From contig JBBPUQ010000002.1 in NCBI GenBank assembly GCA_038501195.1, positions 3,162,001 through 3,226,000 on the forward strand: DNA of 64,000 bases, given 5' to 3'. The notes below the pieces were generated by a model that had not been told where the DNA came from, ran no database searches, and saw only the letters and a program-made list of their open reading frames with translations. Made by a program: the position numbers and the translations under genes. Below are positions 43,624 to 55,500 of the stretch, in pieces. The DNA is from Nemania diffusa. Lineage: Eukaryota; Ascomycota; Sordariomycetes; Xylariales; Xylariaceae. The first letter of the stretch is position 1. Every line of letters starts with the position of its first letter.

Positions 43624-44370
43624 ATCCGCCTCTTTGCACGATCCTGCGCTGCAGTTTATCTGGCGGACAGGTAGAAAGGAAAGAATGAAGAGAGGAGAGG
43701 TTTGCTGGAATAAATAGGAAATGGGCTAACACTCGACTTTGCCAGTGGTATGACCCGGTTTTGTGGATTCCAAGGCTCCGAAGCGGTCCGGTATTTTTAT
43801 GGGTTGTTATGTAATATGAATGGGCGTTGTTCTTTGTCCGATTTATGCATATATCGATATACATAACTGCGTACATAAGGTACATGTACATAGGTACCCA
43901 TGTATGTGCATATATGTATGTATGCTTATGTAATACCGACGCAGACCCTCAATCTTAGGTATTCTGTACCTACGCATAATTTGGGATCAAATGATCGAAA
44001 ACTAATAGAGTTGATCAAAAAAAAACAAAAAAACAATTGTCTTAGAGCTATCTATTTCTAGTCTCAGGGTCTAGCACGTCGAGGGGTTACCGAACTGCAG
44101 TGCTACCTAGTCTAGCGATTGGAGGGAGTTATGGTTGGCTGCATGTGATACTTAGGTACCTAACCCAGGTACCTAACTCAACCCAGGGGTAAGTAGGTAC
44201 ATATATACCTCCTCCCTCTCCACCATATCTGTTTGTAACGGAGATGTACTCGAACTGCTCCGTACTGCCGCGATAATTGATATGTGAATGATAGCATAGA
44301 CATCGAGAGAGAAACATTGCCGCGGTACTAGTCCGAAGTAGTGATCCGACGTAATAAGACACGAATGAAC
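43624..44370. other. Divergent intergenic region, no supported gene
   Basis: Contains an ATGT/ACAT-rich quasi-palindromic stretch (43872-43925) and GGTACCTA words near 44153-44175. It probably holds promoters for the flanking divergent genes. Confidence 0.4.
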
Positions 44371-45843
44371 ATGGCACCCATCGTTGCCCGTTTAGTTTCC
44401 AAAACCAAACCCTATCTTTCGCCAGGTAAATGGTTACGTCCCGGCTTTGATAGCCCCCTATGCCTTCACGCCCGGGATTAGCTAAACAGCGCTCCAGGGA
44501 AGCTGCTAGTCAAGGAGCTGTGGTTCGAGGTGCCCTTAGACCACTCGAAGCCCGAAGGACAGACCATCAAGCTATTTGCCAGAAGCGCAATCAAGTATGA
44601 GAGACCCATAGTCGAATCTAACGAGGTTGTCCAGCGGCCGTACCTCCTCTTTCTCCAGGGAGGGCCTGGGTTTGGGACACCTGCGCCGCAAGACAGCACC
44701 CTCTCCAAGACCATGCTTGAGAGGGGCTATGAGTTGCTGCTCCTAGACCAGCGAGGGACGGGATTTAGCAATCCCATCTCCGCACATACGCTCGCGCGCA
44801 TCGGCGAGCCCCAGAAACAGGCCGATTATCTGAAGCACTTCAGGGCAGACACTCTAGTCAAAGATAGCGAGGCTGTTCGCCTCTGTCTCACCAAGGATTT
44901 CCCCGAGGAGAAGAAGAAATGGTCGACCTTCGGACAGTCGTTTGGAGGTATGATGACTATGACCTACCTTTCGTATGCGCCTCAAGGTCTTCGGGAATGC
45001 TTCATTACAGGCGGCCTTGCATCGTTAGACAAAGGGCCAGAGGAGGTATACCAGGTGACTTATCAGAGGGTTATGGAACGAAATAAAGCATACTACAGCA
45101 AGTTTCCTCAAGACGTTCAAACTGTAAAGGAGATTGCTGAGAAGATTCGGGAACTCGGCGGTGAGCAGGGTGTTCCACTCCCCGCTGGTGGATTCTTAAC
45201 AGTGAGGCTCCTTATGACGCTAGGCATTCACTTCGGAATGGATGGTGGCCTTGACGCGGTCCACAACTTCATCATAAGAATGAAAGGAGACCTCGAGCAA
45301 TTCGGCGTGTTCTCTCACGCTACTCTCAATGCGCTAGAGCAAGACGGTGGGTGGGATGCTGCTCCCATCTACACTTTGCTTCACGAACCGTGCTGGTGTT
45401 ATGGCCCGGGTGTGGCTGGTCGATGGGCGGCAGAGCGGGTAGGCCAGGGCATCAAAGAATACCAATGGCTTCGGAATGACTGGTCCGGGCCAGCCAGCCT
45501 CGGCGACGATCCCCTTTATTTCTCGGGCGAGATGATCTTCCCTTTTCATTTTGAAACTTGCTCCGAGCTTGCCAAGATGAAGGAGACAGCCCATATTCTC
45601 GCCAACTTTGACGAGTGGCCGTCATTATACGACATCGAGCAGCTCGGTAAGAATGAAGTGCCAGTTTACGCGGCGAGCTATAACGACATGTACGTTGACG
45701 CCGGCCTTGCACGTACTACGGCTTCTAGAATAAAGGGCATTAAGGTCTTTGAAACTAATGTCTTGTTCCACGGTGCTTTGCGGGCTAAACCTGACGAAGT
45801 GTTCCGGCAGCTGTTTGCCCTGAGAGATGACACCATCGATTAG
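44371..45843 (+). CDS. Proline iminopeptidase-like alpha/beta hydrolase (peptidase S33)
   Basis: Predicted cytosolic aminopeptidase releasing N-terminal proline, or a related alpha/beta hydrolase. Exon 1 (44371-44425, MAPIVARLVSKTKPYLSP) joins exon 2 (44498-45843) over a 72-nt intron (donor GTAAAT, acceptor CAG, phase 1). The junction restores the family pattern PGKLLVKELWFEVPLDHSKP. Total 466 residues, normal for the fungal enzyme. Seen: oxyanion motif GGPG at about 73-76, DQRGTG near 102-107, nucleophile elbow GQSFGG with Ser166, and a C-terminal VLFHGALR with His443 as the likely catalytic histidine. The start is chosen because the short first exon gives the expected N-terminus; the next ATGs are far inside. 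The family is secure, true proline specificity is inferred. Confidence 0.88.
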
Positions 45844-46124
45844 TTTCACCCAATTGTCAACGCCCCCTATTAGTCTATGTGCAGCAAATATTTATCTAGG
45901 AGCATGAAGAGCCAATACACAGAATTTTCGGACTTAGATTGGCCCTAGAGTACTCGAGCTACGCAAAGTAATTTAGAGCAGATCAAATAGAAACCATAAC
46001 AGCGACAGGTGTCTCGAATAACACGAGTCACTTATGTTGGGTCTGTGTATTTAATTACATTTATTCCTGAGTCTAATGAGTTTTAACAGGGAAATATCCC
46101 AATAAATATACCACTTGACCCTCC

Positions 46125-48024
46125 TTATATGGGGATTTTCGGCGCTACCTTTTTCCAAAATGCGCATCTCTCCTCGAACTGGGTCAAATTTGAACTCGTG
46201 AACCCGGCACTATCGATGACCCATTCCTGTCCAGTCTCCAACTCCGGCAATCCAGAAATACCGGCCGCCGTGAGTTTCAAGGCGTTGGGATCGCCGGTCA
46301 TGAAAAACGATGCGAATGCGCCTGTCCCGTAGAGAATTAGCAACCTATCCATGGTATCTCATCTCATCGGTTGCGAATGAAGAGTATAAATAAACTGGGT
46401 TGCGAACCTGCGTAGCCTTTATAATGCAGAGGATCTGACTGTTGGGCTGAGTTGACTGTGTTCCACTACCCATAATCTATCGTTAGCAAATGATGCTAGT
46501 AGCGAAACAGACGCGAGAGGTTCATCGCACATACCCAGTACACATCAGAAGCATGCTGCGCCGGAGAGATGGTGTATTCCCCAACCCAGCTACCGTTCTG
46601 CGCGCTGCCCGACATCCAGTACCCGGGACAAGCAAGGGTCGAGTCTCTATAAATTAACCCAGCCCGGGTATACGAGTCGTTGTAGCTCGTGACGTGCTCG
46701 GCGCTCCCCACCTCGGGGTATAGGCCTTTCAGCTTCTCAAGATCGGACAGCGAAAGCGCCGGGAGGTAGCCTGAACCCCATTTATTGAAAGAGGCCACTG
46801 ACGAGTTGAACGGCGGTATGCCCGTGTCCGCGCTACTCTTCAAACCCGGCGGGATGAAATTCTCGCCCTCGTGAGTGTTGTACATCCCGTAACCAGCTAC
46901 TATGCTTCCCTTTCCAAGCGCTGTCGCGGCGGAAAGCGGCTCGCGCAGAAACACGCCATCAATCACAGGCCCCCACTCGAATGTCGTCGTGTTATACTTG
47001 TGGCTATCAACAATAATGAGGTTTGCGTCGCGGATTGTCTGCACATCCACGCTCTTAAGACACTTCAGGCTCTCCGGTCCGGCGCAGCCTGTCATATTGG
47101 CAAGGGTGTCGTATCGCCACTGAGCTTCCGGCGCATCGACACGATAGGTCTTCGGCCAAAACGGACTCGAGGCAAGGGCCTGTTGAAACAACAGCTCCTT
47201 TCCCTTCGCACCTGTATTTCGACCTTTTGTGCTGCCATCATGATCCGCTATAGTCTGTGCGACGACACTGCCGCCGCCCGCTGATTGGCCCCAAACAGTA
47301 ATCCTTTCGGGATCGCCGCCAAACTGGCTGATATACTTCTTCGTCCAGCGCAGCACCATCGCTTGGTCCAACAGGCCAGCATTGGCATCCGAGAATGGGT
47401 CTTCTGCAATTTCTCTCCCCGGGAGGAATCCGAACGCGTTTACGCGATAGTTGGGGTATATGAAAATCATATTACTTGCTTCGGAGACATTGAGGATAGG
47501 GTAGGCCGATGGTGGAAGCGTGAACGACGCGGACCCTTGGATGAAACCCCCGCCGTAGAAGGTCACGACGACAGGACGCAGTGGTGCGTCCTGCGTCCAG
47601 GGCCGGCCATAAAGCCCGAGATATAGACAATCTTCTGAGCCATTGACCGTCCGCTGCGGGCACATATCAAACGTTTGTGATGAGTCGTAAACACCATCAG
47701 TGATTGGTAGCGGTGGCTGAGGGGCTCGGAACCTACAAAGAGAATATGAGCAATCTTCATATGTATGGTTCGAAATAGACGCAGAAGTAATACGTGTCAG
47801 CGTACTTACCTATTCTGACCTATAGGCGGAGCAGCAAATGGAATCTTCTGCCAGTATGAAATATTATAGTTAGGATTATATGCTCCTTGGAATATCCCAT
47901 AGTCCAAGGTGGCCGTGAGGACCTGCGAGCCCCCAAGCCCGGCAAGGAGAGAAAGCCATATTGCGCCTATGAGCGATAGCATAGTCGCAATTGAGACAGC
48001 AGACTGGCGATTATCCAACTTCAA
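46125..48024 (-). CDS. Secreted type-B carboxylesterase (cholinesterase-like)
   Basis: Predicted extracellular serine esterase. Four exons fit in phase: 48024-47810, 47732-46535, 46465-46408 and 46321-46125, with introns of 77, 69 and 86 nt, giving 555 residues. Exon 1 has a hydrophobic N-terminal segment near residues 15-33, a likely signal peptide or anchor. Later features: signature EDCLYL, oxyanion YGGGF, nucleophile elbow GQSAGGGS with Ser222, NTHEGENF in the acidic-residue region, and AQHASDVYW with the likely catalytic histidine. The small exon 3 (58 nt) reads WNTVNSAQQSDPLHYKGYAG and joins AFASFFMTGDPN of exon 4, restoring the expected C-terminal block of fungal members. Reading only the long frame would truncate the protein at 46496. 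Several Asn-x-Ser/Thr sites support secretion. Substrate unknown. Confidence 0.87.
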
Positions 48025-48490
48025 GAGTTAGAACTTCGGGGCTGTTTATACCCCCGCATAGCGTGCCCCATTTACCCTCTAGCCGCAAACTCGCCGTGCA
48101 TCAATGACTCCGTCTAGGGTAAGGTCATGGAGAAATTTGGAGATTCCAGCCAGGGGATGGTTAGGCTAGGGTTCCTAATTCGGTTCATCTTGCACCGAGT
48201 TTTCATGTCTTTTTGATCATGGGATATTTATATCGCTTATAAGATATTCAGAGGCGGGTATTGTCTGTCGATGGCATGCTTCGTAAAGGAAGACCCCAGT
48301 TCTATCGCCAGCTCATAGTGTCCGCCGTCCCCATAGTACAATTGCTTGACATACTTTCCCTGCGCTCTATCGAATTTAATCACGAGCACTTAATGTGATA
48401 ATTTAGCGCATATCATGATGGTATCAGTGCAGCTTTAGGAGTAGGAAAGAGACACGGAGCAGCAGGGAATGGCGCCGTTCACCTGGTATT
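48025..48490. other. Intergenic, no supported gene
   Basis: Upstream region of the carboxylesterase gene and 3' flank of the helicase gene. Nothing recognised. Confidence 0.4.
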
Positions 48491-51400
48491 TTATTCTTCG
48501 ACAAGATCCTGCTGCATTTCGGCCTCTGAAGCTCTGTTAGATCTTATGTCGTCAAAAAAATATACATGTACTTACGCCAAAGCCTGTTTGCAGAATCCGT
48601 TATGACCTGGGCCTTCGCAAGGAGTTTCTCCTCGTACTTCTGCTCGTCTTTCGACTTGTTTCGCAACTTGGTAGGTTGGGCCTATGACTGCACTTAGCTC
48701 AGCTCGGTGCATGAGTGGACTAAACAAACCTGCATGAGGATAGGTACGAGCTCCTTTGGATCAGCATTTGCAAGTAATGCGACGGTCTTAAAGCCATTGT
48801 CATAGAAGACTCTGGCCGTCCGACTCTTAATAAAGGTAACCTTGGCGAGGGCTAAAAGATCTGCCTTAGCTCCAGCTCTGAGCCGATCTGAGAAGTGATC
48901 TAGTATAGCTGCCATCGCCCTGGAAGGTATTAGTAGAGTTGGCCTTTTTATGGAAAAATGGACTACCATGAGCATAAACCTACCCCCAACCCATATGCTC
49001 ACAAAACTTGATCATTCCTGCAGCAAATCCTTGGCATGACTGCTCTAGATTTTGAACAGTGCCTCGTGGCATGTCATATTTGAGTGCTACCGTATGTACA
49101 GGCATTTCGTTGCATAGATCTCTTAGCTGTAGGGCGAGATAGAATCTTCGGTAAATACGAGCTATCTCCTTCTCCGCAGGGGTTGATTCTTTGAGGTTTC
49201 CACCCTGTGCCCTATGATATATGTTAACAAATTGACACCAATCAGAAAATACTTCACACACATTCTGTTAACCACAACTGGCTTTAATCCAAGGAACGCC
49301 ATGACGCGGAGTCCGCTATCGTCGAGCGCTTCCATCTCAGATCGAAAGGCTTGCCAGTTGATAGAAATGGATGATTCTTGAACCGGAGTGAAAGTGTAAA
49401 GAATATGCATTTCGCCATCCATCACAAATGCCTGCAATGCACGCTGCATTTCACGATGGACGAAAGCACCATCCTCAGGCTCTAGGGAGGATGCAACAAT
49501 TGCTTTTCCCAATTGTGTTGCGATGTAACAATCGAAGTTGTCGCGCTGAATACTACAGCACTTAAGGTCAGCACTGATATTTGAGTGTAGTCTCTACGTG
49601 TTCTAGGCTTGTGGGAAACTTGTTTTCGTCCAAAAAGAAGTCGTTAAGCCGTAAATATCACTAAAGCGAGAGGAGAATGACTCCGAAAATTACTTACAAC
49701 CCCATTTTGAGAAGGTCTTGTAAACTAGATTCGATATGGTCCTGGATTAGGTCGGAAGCGCTAGAGAGGTTCAGAAGCGTTTTTCTCATATAATCATCGA
49801 TCGAGTCCCTTGAGTTCACCAGTCGTATGGAGACAACCTCCAGTAGTGCTCGTTGGATTCGGTGTTTATCAGTTGTCAGACCGCTTGAAACATGCGGTAG
49901 ATCTGCTTTCATCAATTCGACCACCTCTTCTAGATCTGTCTTGCGGCAGCAGAGGTAAGTCTCGCCTATCTCATCTTTGCCCTTCCTCCCTGCACGCCCA
50001 CGCATTTGACGCAACATCGAAGGCCCAATCAAGTCACGCCCCATTCGTGCGTTATGCAGAATAACTCTGCGAGCCGGGAGATTGATTCCGGCGGCAAGGC
50101 TGCACGTTGCTACCACAACCTTCAGTACTCCGCCATCGTAAGCAGTGGAGATAAAGTCACGCTCTTCTGTTGTCATACCAGCATGGTGAAAAGCTACCCC
50201 CGCTGGTATGGTCTCGGCCAAGGTAGCATCTAGGCCTGTCGATAAACTGCGCAGGTCCCCTAGCAGATCTGACCGTTTCTCGAGAATGGTAGCATCTACC
50301 TCATTCGCTGGGGGTAGTACCCTGCTAATAAGGCGAGCGTCTGATTCACATCCCTGGCGACTACTACAGAAGACAAGAACACCATAGCCCGATCTTACCG
50401 TTTCATTCGCCAGCGCAATGACAGCATTCAATACAGGATCTTGGAATTCTTTGTGCCGGCTTGTTTGGATTGTCCTGATCGGTTGGCTGTCTAGCTCAAG
50501 GCAATTACTGGAAGTCTTCTGTAACTGGCCGACAGCTTTCAATATTCCTATTGTGCTTGAAGCTGCATATATTTTCCCTTCATGGACAAGATGCTCTTCC
50601 ACGGGTATGGGCCGGTAAAAGGTTTTATACATATGGGCGTCAAGCCAGGTCGACAAGATTTCAATGTTCTACAGATGTCAATGCCCAGCAGTGAATGCTA
50701 ATGATAAAACAGTACTCACAGCCAAGGTTGCACTCATGGCAATAATTTGAACATTATGCTCCAGGCTCATTAGCTTGGTAGCGATGAGTTCCATAAGGTA
50801 ACCCCGCTGGTCGTCATCCACCATGTGTAGTTCATCAAGGACAACAGCCTTTAGATTGGTGACGCTGCAATTGTCTATGGCTGTGTTGATGAGCATGTTT
50901 GCCTACTCAAGTCAGAACATGACTACAGAGGCTGTGCAAAAGTTGACAAACCTTCTCAAATGTGCAAACCCCAATGTCGAAATCTGCCCAGGTCGCCCTG
51001 ATCTTGCCACCACCGAAGAATCCGACGACCCTAATAGTGTCCTCATCTGGCCGTTTCTGCCAAAGCCGGGGTTTTGTGTCACTCTCGTCAGTTTTAAGTG
51101 GGTTTCTCTTGATATCCTGAACAATATTGCGCAGCCATCGAACTTTCTCTTGTACGAGAGCTACATATGGAAGAATCAATAGAGCCTTCGCATTCCTATC
51201 CTCCAAAACTCGTTTCAGCATTAGGATATCAGCGACGAGAGACTTCCCACCACCCGTAGGTGCGGAATATACCAGATTCCTAGTTCCTCCCAACAGGCCG
51301 GGGCCCAGGAGACATTGCTTCTGCCACGGATAGATTTCCTTGATACCAAGAGCCTTCAGGTTATTTATTAGGGGCCCCGGCAAGGCATATCTCGAGAACG

Positions 51401-51716
51401 ACAAAGAAAGAGAACGGTCAATAGTAGCAGTAGGTGTGGCGGATATTGCTTTGCGCTGAGAGTACTCGGAGGGTAGTGGAATAGTGGAGGTAGTGTCAAG
51501 AGTGATGATGTCGCTGGCTGTGAGTCTTGGAGGCTCCCTTCCAACACTCGAGGCTCTCTGGAAGTGGCGCTGCTTGTTTGGCTCTTGGTGATGAGAGTTA
51601 GTTGTCTCAGAATGAGACCTTTTCGAGCCAGCTAGGGTAGTGGTATGGAAGTGTCCTTGCTGCAATGTAGTAGACTCAACCGTAGTTTTGTGAAAGACGC
51701 CTTGTTGGTGCTCCAT
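48491..51716 (-). CDS. HELQ/POLQ-type superfamily 2 DNA helicase
   Basis: Predicted nuclear 3'-5' DNA helicase for repair of stalled forks or crosslinks. Eight exons fit in phase: 51716-50952, 50902-50720, 50668-49698, 49552-49262, 49211-48984, 48919-48730, 48681-48576, 48531-48491, about 924 residues. Motifs: Walker A SAPTGGGKS (151-159), motif II DELH in VVLDELHMVDDD, motif III MSATL, motif VI QMRGRAGRKG. FHHAGMTTEERD and CSLAAGINLPARRVI mark the HELQ/POLQ/Ski2-like group. The C-terminal helical part includes RRFYLALQLRDLCNE and CEHMGWG, then the conserved PTKLRNK block. There is no polymerase domain, so HELQ is the closer relative, not full POLQ. The last exon is only 41 nt and uses a GAG acceptor, the least certain junction. 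Confidence 0.88.
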
Positions 51717-52583
51717 GGCATTCGTGGTGTGAGATGTAATAGCTCAATGCTCAATCGAGACATAAGCTAAAAATAAGCTTGAAATAGGCTAGATCTAAGC
51801 TATCGTGAATATAGGTAGAATTATTAGTATAAATCAAACCTAGGTACAGTATGACATAGGTGTCTATGCAGGCCTAAAAGCCATTCACCTTCATGTTCAC
51901 GATATGTCACGTCGGAATAGCGGGGCTCGACACGAAATGCGCGCGAGGTCGCGTGCTTGTAAGGTGGCGCAATTTAATGCTTGTCTCTCTTATTATCAGT
52001 ACGCGGGATAAATGCTTATCCCAGAATGTCAGTCTTAAAAAGCGGGGTTCATTGCAAGATTTAACCACATTCAAATCTTAAAGTGAACTAGGCAAATAGA
52101 TAAACTACTGTGTACCTACCTAGTCTATATCTTTGCCTAGATAAAAGCACAGAGGCCTGCCTAAGTACTTATATCGTCATGTTTATTATGATTTGATCAT
52201 TTTTAATGCGAGCACCAGTATAGTATGAATGAATATTCGTTCCGCTCATACAGTATGAGGGAAAATGCTTCGAAGGACAGAATACCTATCCCCTATGTCT
52301 ATGACATTAATGAATTACAAGCTTACAAGCTGTCTACCCTTGACACGCCGGCCTTGTTCTTGTAACAAGGTACGCCAACTCCGGGAAGCACTGGAGCCCA
52401 ATGACCTATTGTACAATGCTTTCAAGGCTCAATGCGAAAATACATGCCCTTTCCGTAAATAACGCCTTGGAAACCTTTTGTGGCCTCGTTGGTATATCTC
52501 TCTAGTTATACAACCTTGTCCGTAACGCCAAAACCATTCCATTTGCTGCAGAGAGCAGCACCGTGTGTGAAACTCCTTCATTC
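51717..52583. other. Intergenic, no supported gene
   Basis: Lies between the 5' end of the helicase gene and the 3' end of the Snt2 gene, both on the minus strand. A TACCTACCTAG word lies near 52115. Frames at 51893-52081 and 52265-52462 are unsupported. Confidence 0.4.
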
Positions 52584-55500
52584 CTATATCAGTAGATTGC
52601 GCAACGATGGGCTGGCACTGGCACCATTCGCAGGCCGTGCATCATTAGGCCTCGGTGGGGCATTGACACTGTTACTGTTGTTGATGTTGTTGATGTTTTG
52701 CTCGTGATTCATTGTGATACCGTCTCGGGATACCGGGGGGCTTCTGTGCGGTGTTGTTGAAAACGGCGGACGCTGAGACAATAGTCCCTGGGAGAACGAG
52801 TGATCAGAGGTCCGGGGGGCGGGGCTACCGTTTGTGAGACTATGCAGGGGTGGGTGTGTTGGAGGGTGATACGAAGTCACAAAGGAAGCACCACCGTTAT
52901 TATGAATAGTAAGTGGTGCTCTTCGAGGTGAGGAGGGCGGTACCCCATTGACCATGGGTTGTCCTATCCCATGTTGGATGTGTCCAACCTGATGGTGTGG
53001 TATGGAAGTAATCGGCGGTGGTCGAAGGTCACGTAGATGGTTATGATGTATAGAATTTGGTCCACCAGAACTAGCACTAATTGGGTGAGGAGCGACGGGA
53101 GGTTGCGTCGAACCACGCTGCCATTCACCGTAAGAACTACTCGGGGCCGGATAGTTGTGAGCAGGTGCCGGCGGAGGCCCCGGTGCAGCAATAGGGCTTG
53201 GTCCTTGCCTTGGCGCTGTTAATGGTAAAGACTGGGGTTGTACTCCAGGAGAACTATGCAGCGGGGTTGGCCCCAGAGGCACGGGAGGTTGCGTCGGTGT
53301 TGCCCTTGGGCCCCAAGGGCTTCCAAGGTCACCTATTCTTGAAACTGCATGCGATGCATGGTGGGGAGAGTTTGGTGCAGGACTCGGGTTAATGATAGGA
53401 GGTGGCCGTAATGGCTCGATTGTTGCGGGAGCTTCAACAGGAGGGGCCACGTGCGCAACAGGTTGTCGACCTTCTCTTTTACACTTGTGGCATTGAAAGT
53501 GCCGCTGTGCAAGAAACTTTCGTGCCTCGTCTCCCACTGTGCCAGCATATCCGTTGGTAAGAATCTTCTCCTGTGATCCATCGATCCCGTGCCACCGAGG
53601 GCTAACATCGATGCCACACGTGATGCAGACCTTCTCGCCACTGTGATGGATGAGTGCAGCGGCTTCAGCTTGGAGGTCATGCCATATACCTTTTTGCGCC
53701 ACTAGCGTAGAGGTCGGCACTGTTGTAGATGAATGCCTTCTGTTTTGGTTTGCTGGCAGTGTAGCAGCAGATGGCTTAGCAATAACATTGGCCAGGTTTG
53801 CTTTACGCACAGTCCCTGTGAGCGTGAGATCTGCTTGTTTGAAGTTACGCACGTAGAGCTGAAGAGCATTAGCATCGCTCGGCTGTCCATCCCCAGCCTT
53901 GACGATATCATGCATCCGATGGACCACCGTCTTTTGAGGGATGTGCTCTTTGCACCAGATGAGTGCTGACATTGACCCGGTTTCTCCTCCGATGGTGACT
54001 ATATTGTGCTGATCTCGCCTAGATCCTTTAACAGGCGTAATTTCGAAGCCTAGAAGGTACCCGCTTTTGTGGGCACACTCAACATGAACTTCATGGTTTT
54101 GTTAGTAGTAGTCCAACCCAACGACTTACTGGCTTGGTTGTGGCTTACCTGGTGCGCGGCAAGAGTGGCAAAGCACACAAGCACCGCCTCTCTCCTTGCA
54201 AACTTTACACACTTCTTCATGTCTAGCCCGAGGAATGGATGGTATACCTTCTGACACACATAGAGCCTTAGCGCTGCTGAATTTAATCTCTGGAGTCCAC
54301 ACGGCACAGGTAACATGAACCCAGTTATTGTCCACGGTCCGCTTCAAAGGCTCCCTTGGATTCACCGGCCGTCTCAGCTCAACTTGTCTTTTTTGGTAGA
54401 GTTCTACCGCCTTCAGAGCTAACTCTCGGTCAACCCGCTCTTTCTCTCTATCCTTTTCCGTCTTTTTCTTGTGCGTATTCTTAGGCGGCTCTATGAAGTC
54501 ATGTTCTGTTCTCTCTACAGGGCATAGAACACACTTATATTCCTATCAAGGCCGGTTAGTCCCACGGATAATTAATAGACAGATATAAACTCACAATAGA
54601 GACTTGGGGGACTTTGTCATTCAAACACATGTCACAAGTCCATTTGCCTTTGTTGCGGCTGTCGGGGATGCCATAGCATGATCGATGAACTGTCAATCGA
54701 CATTCTTTACAGCAAATGACATGCTCCCCAGCAACACTGCCCTGGTAGCAAATCGCACATGGAAGTGTGCGCAGCTTGGGCAACTCTGGAGCTGGTGGTG
54801 GAGGAGGAGGCGGCGGTGGAGGCGGTTTTTCGACTGGCTTCTCTTTCTTTTTTGGAGGGGGGGGTACTACAGATCCCGCAGCATCTCCTCCGTTTTGCTC
54901 ACTATGTTTCTCTCCTATAGTCTTGAGTTTCTTCCGTGGTGGTGGGAGATCGGCACTAGTAGATTGGGTGTTCGCTGCTGGAGGAGTTGCTCGTGTTGCA
55001 GGACTCGCCCTTGTCGGTGTAGTGTAGACAGTCAAATTCATCATCTCTTCCGCAGCCACAAGCTCTTTCAACAGCTCTTCGTCGACTTTCCGCTTCCACG
55101 ATCTACCTCCAGCTGTAGCAACCTTCTTGCTAAGATCTTCAATATCTTCCCACTGGATTGCATATCTTCGCCATAGCTCAGCACAGCGTCGACAAAGTGC
55201 AACAATGTATTGAATCTTGTCTTTATGGGCGCCCTTGCCGCCAGCCTCGCTGAGTACGGTAGATGCGGAGTGAGGTGCCCGTCGCCATTGCCTCGAAACC
55301 TTAGTTGAACAAAACTTACACATGAAACTCCGCTTTCGTTCTAGGGCCTTATCCGTATCGAAGGCGGAGTCATCATGGTCATTAGCAACATCGTCCTGCA
55401 TCTTGCTAGCATCTGCTTCTGCCTTCTTGACTTCTTTCTTTCCCTTCCTACCCGAGAAATTGCCCCATATTTGTTTACCACGGTCGGTCTTTTTCCAGGC

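Noticed and set aside
46496..47665. Carboxylesterase as a C-terminally truncated pseudogene
   Set aside because: Two further exons in correct phase restore the expected C-terminus, so the gene appears intact.
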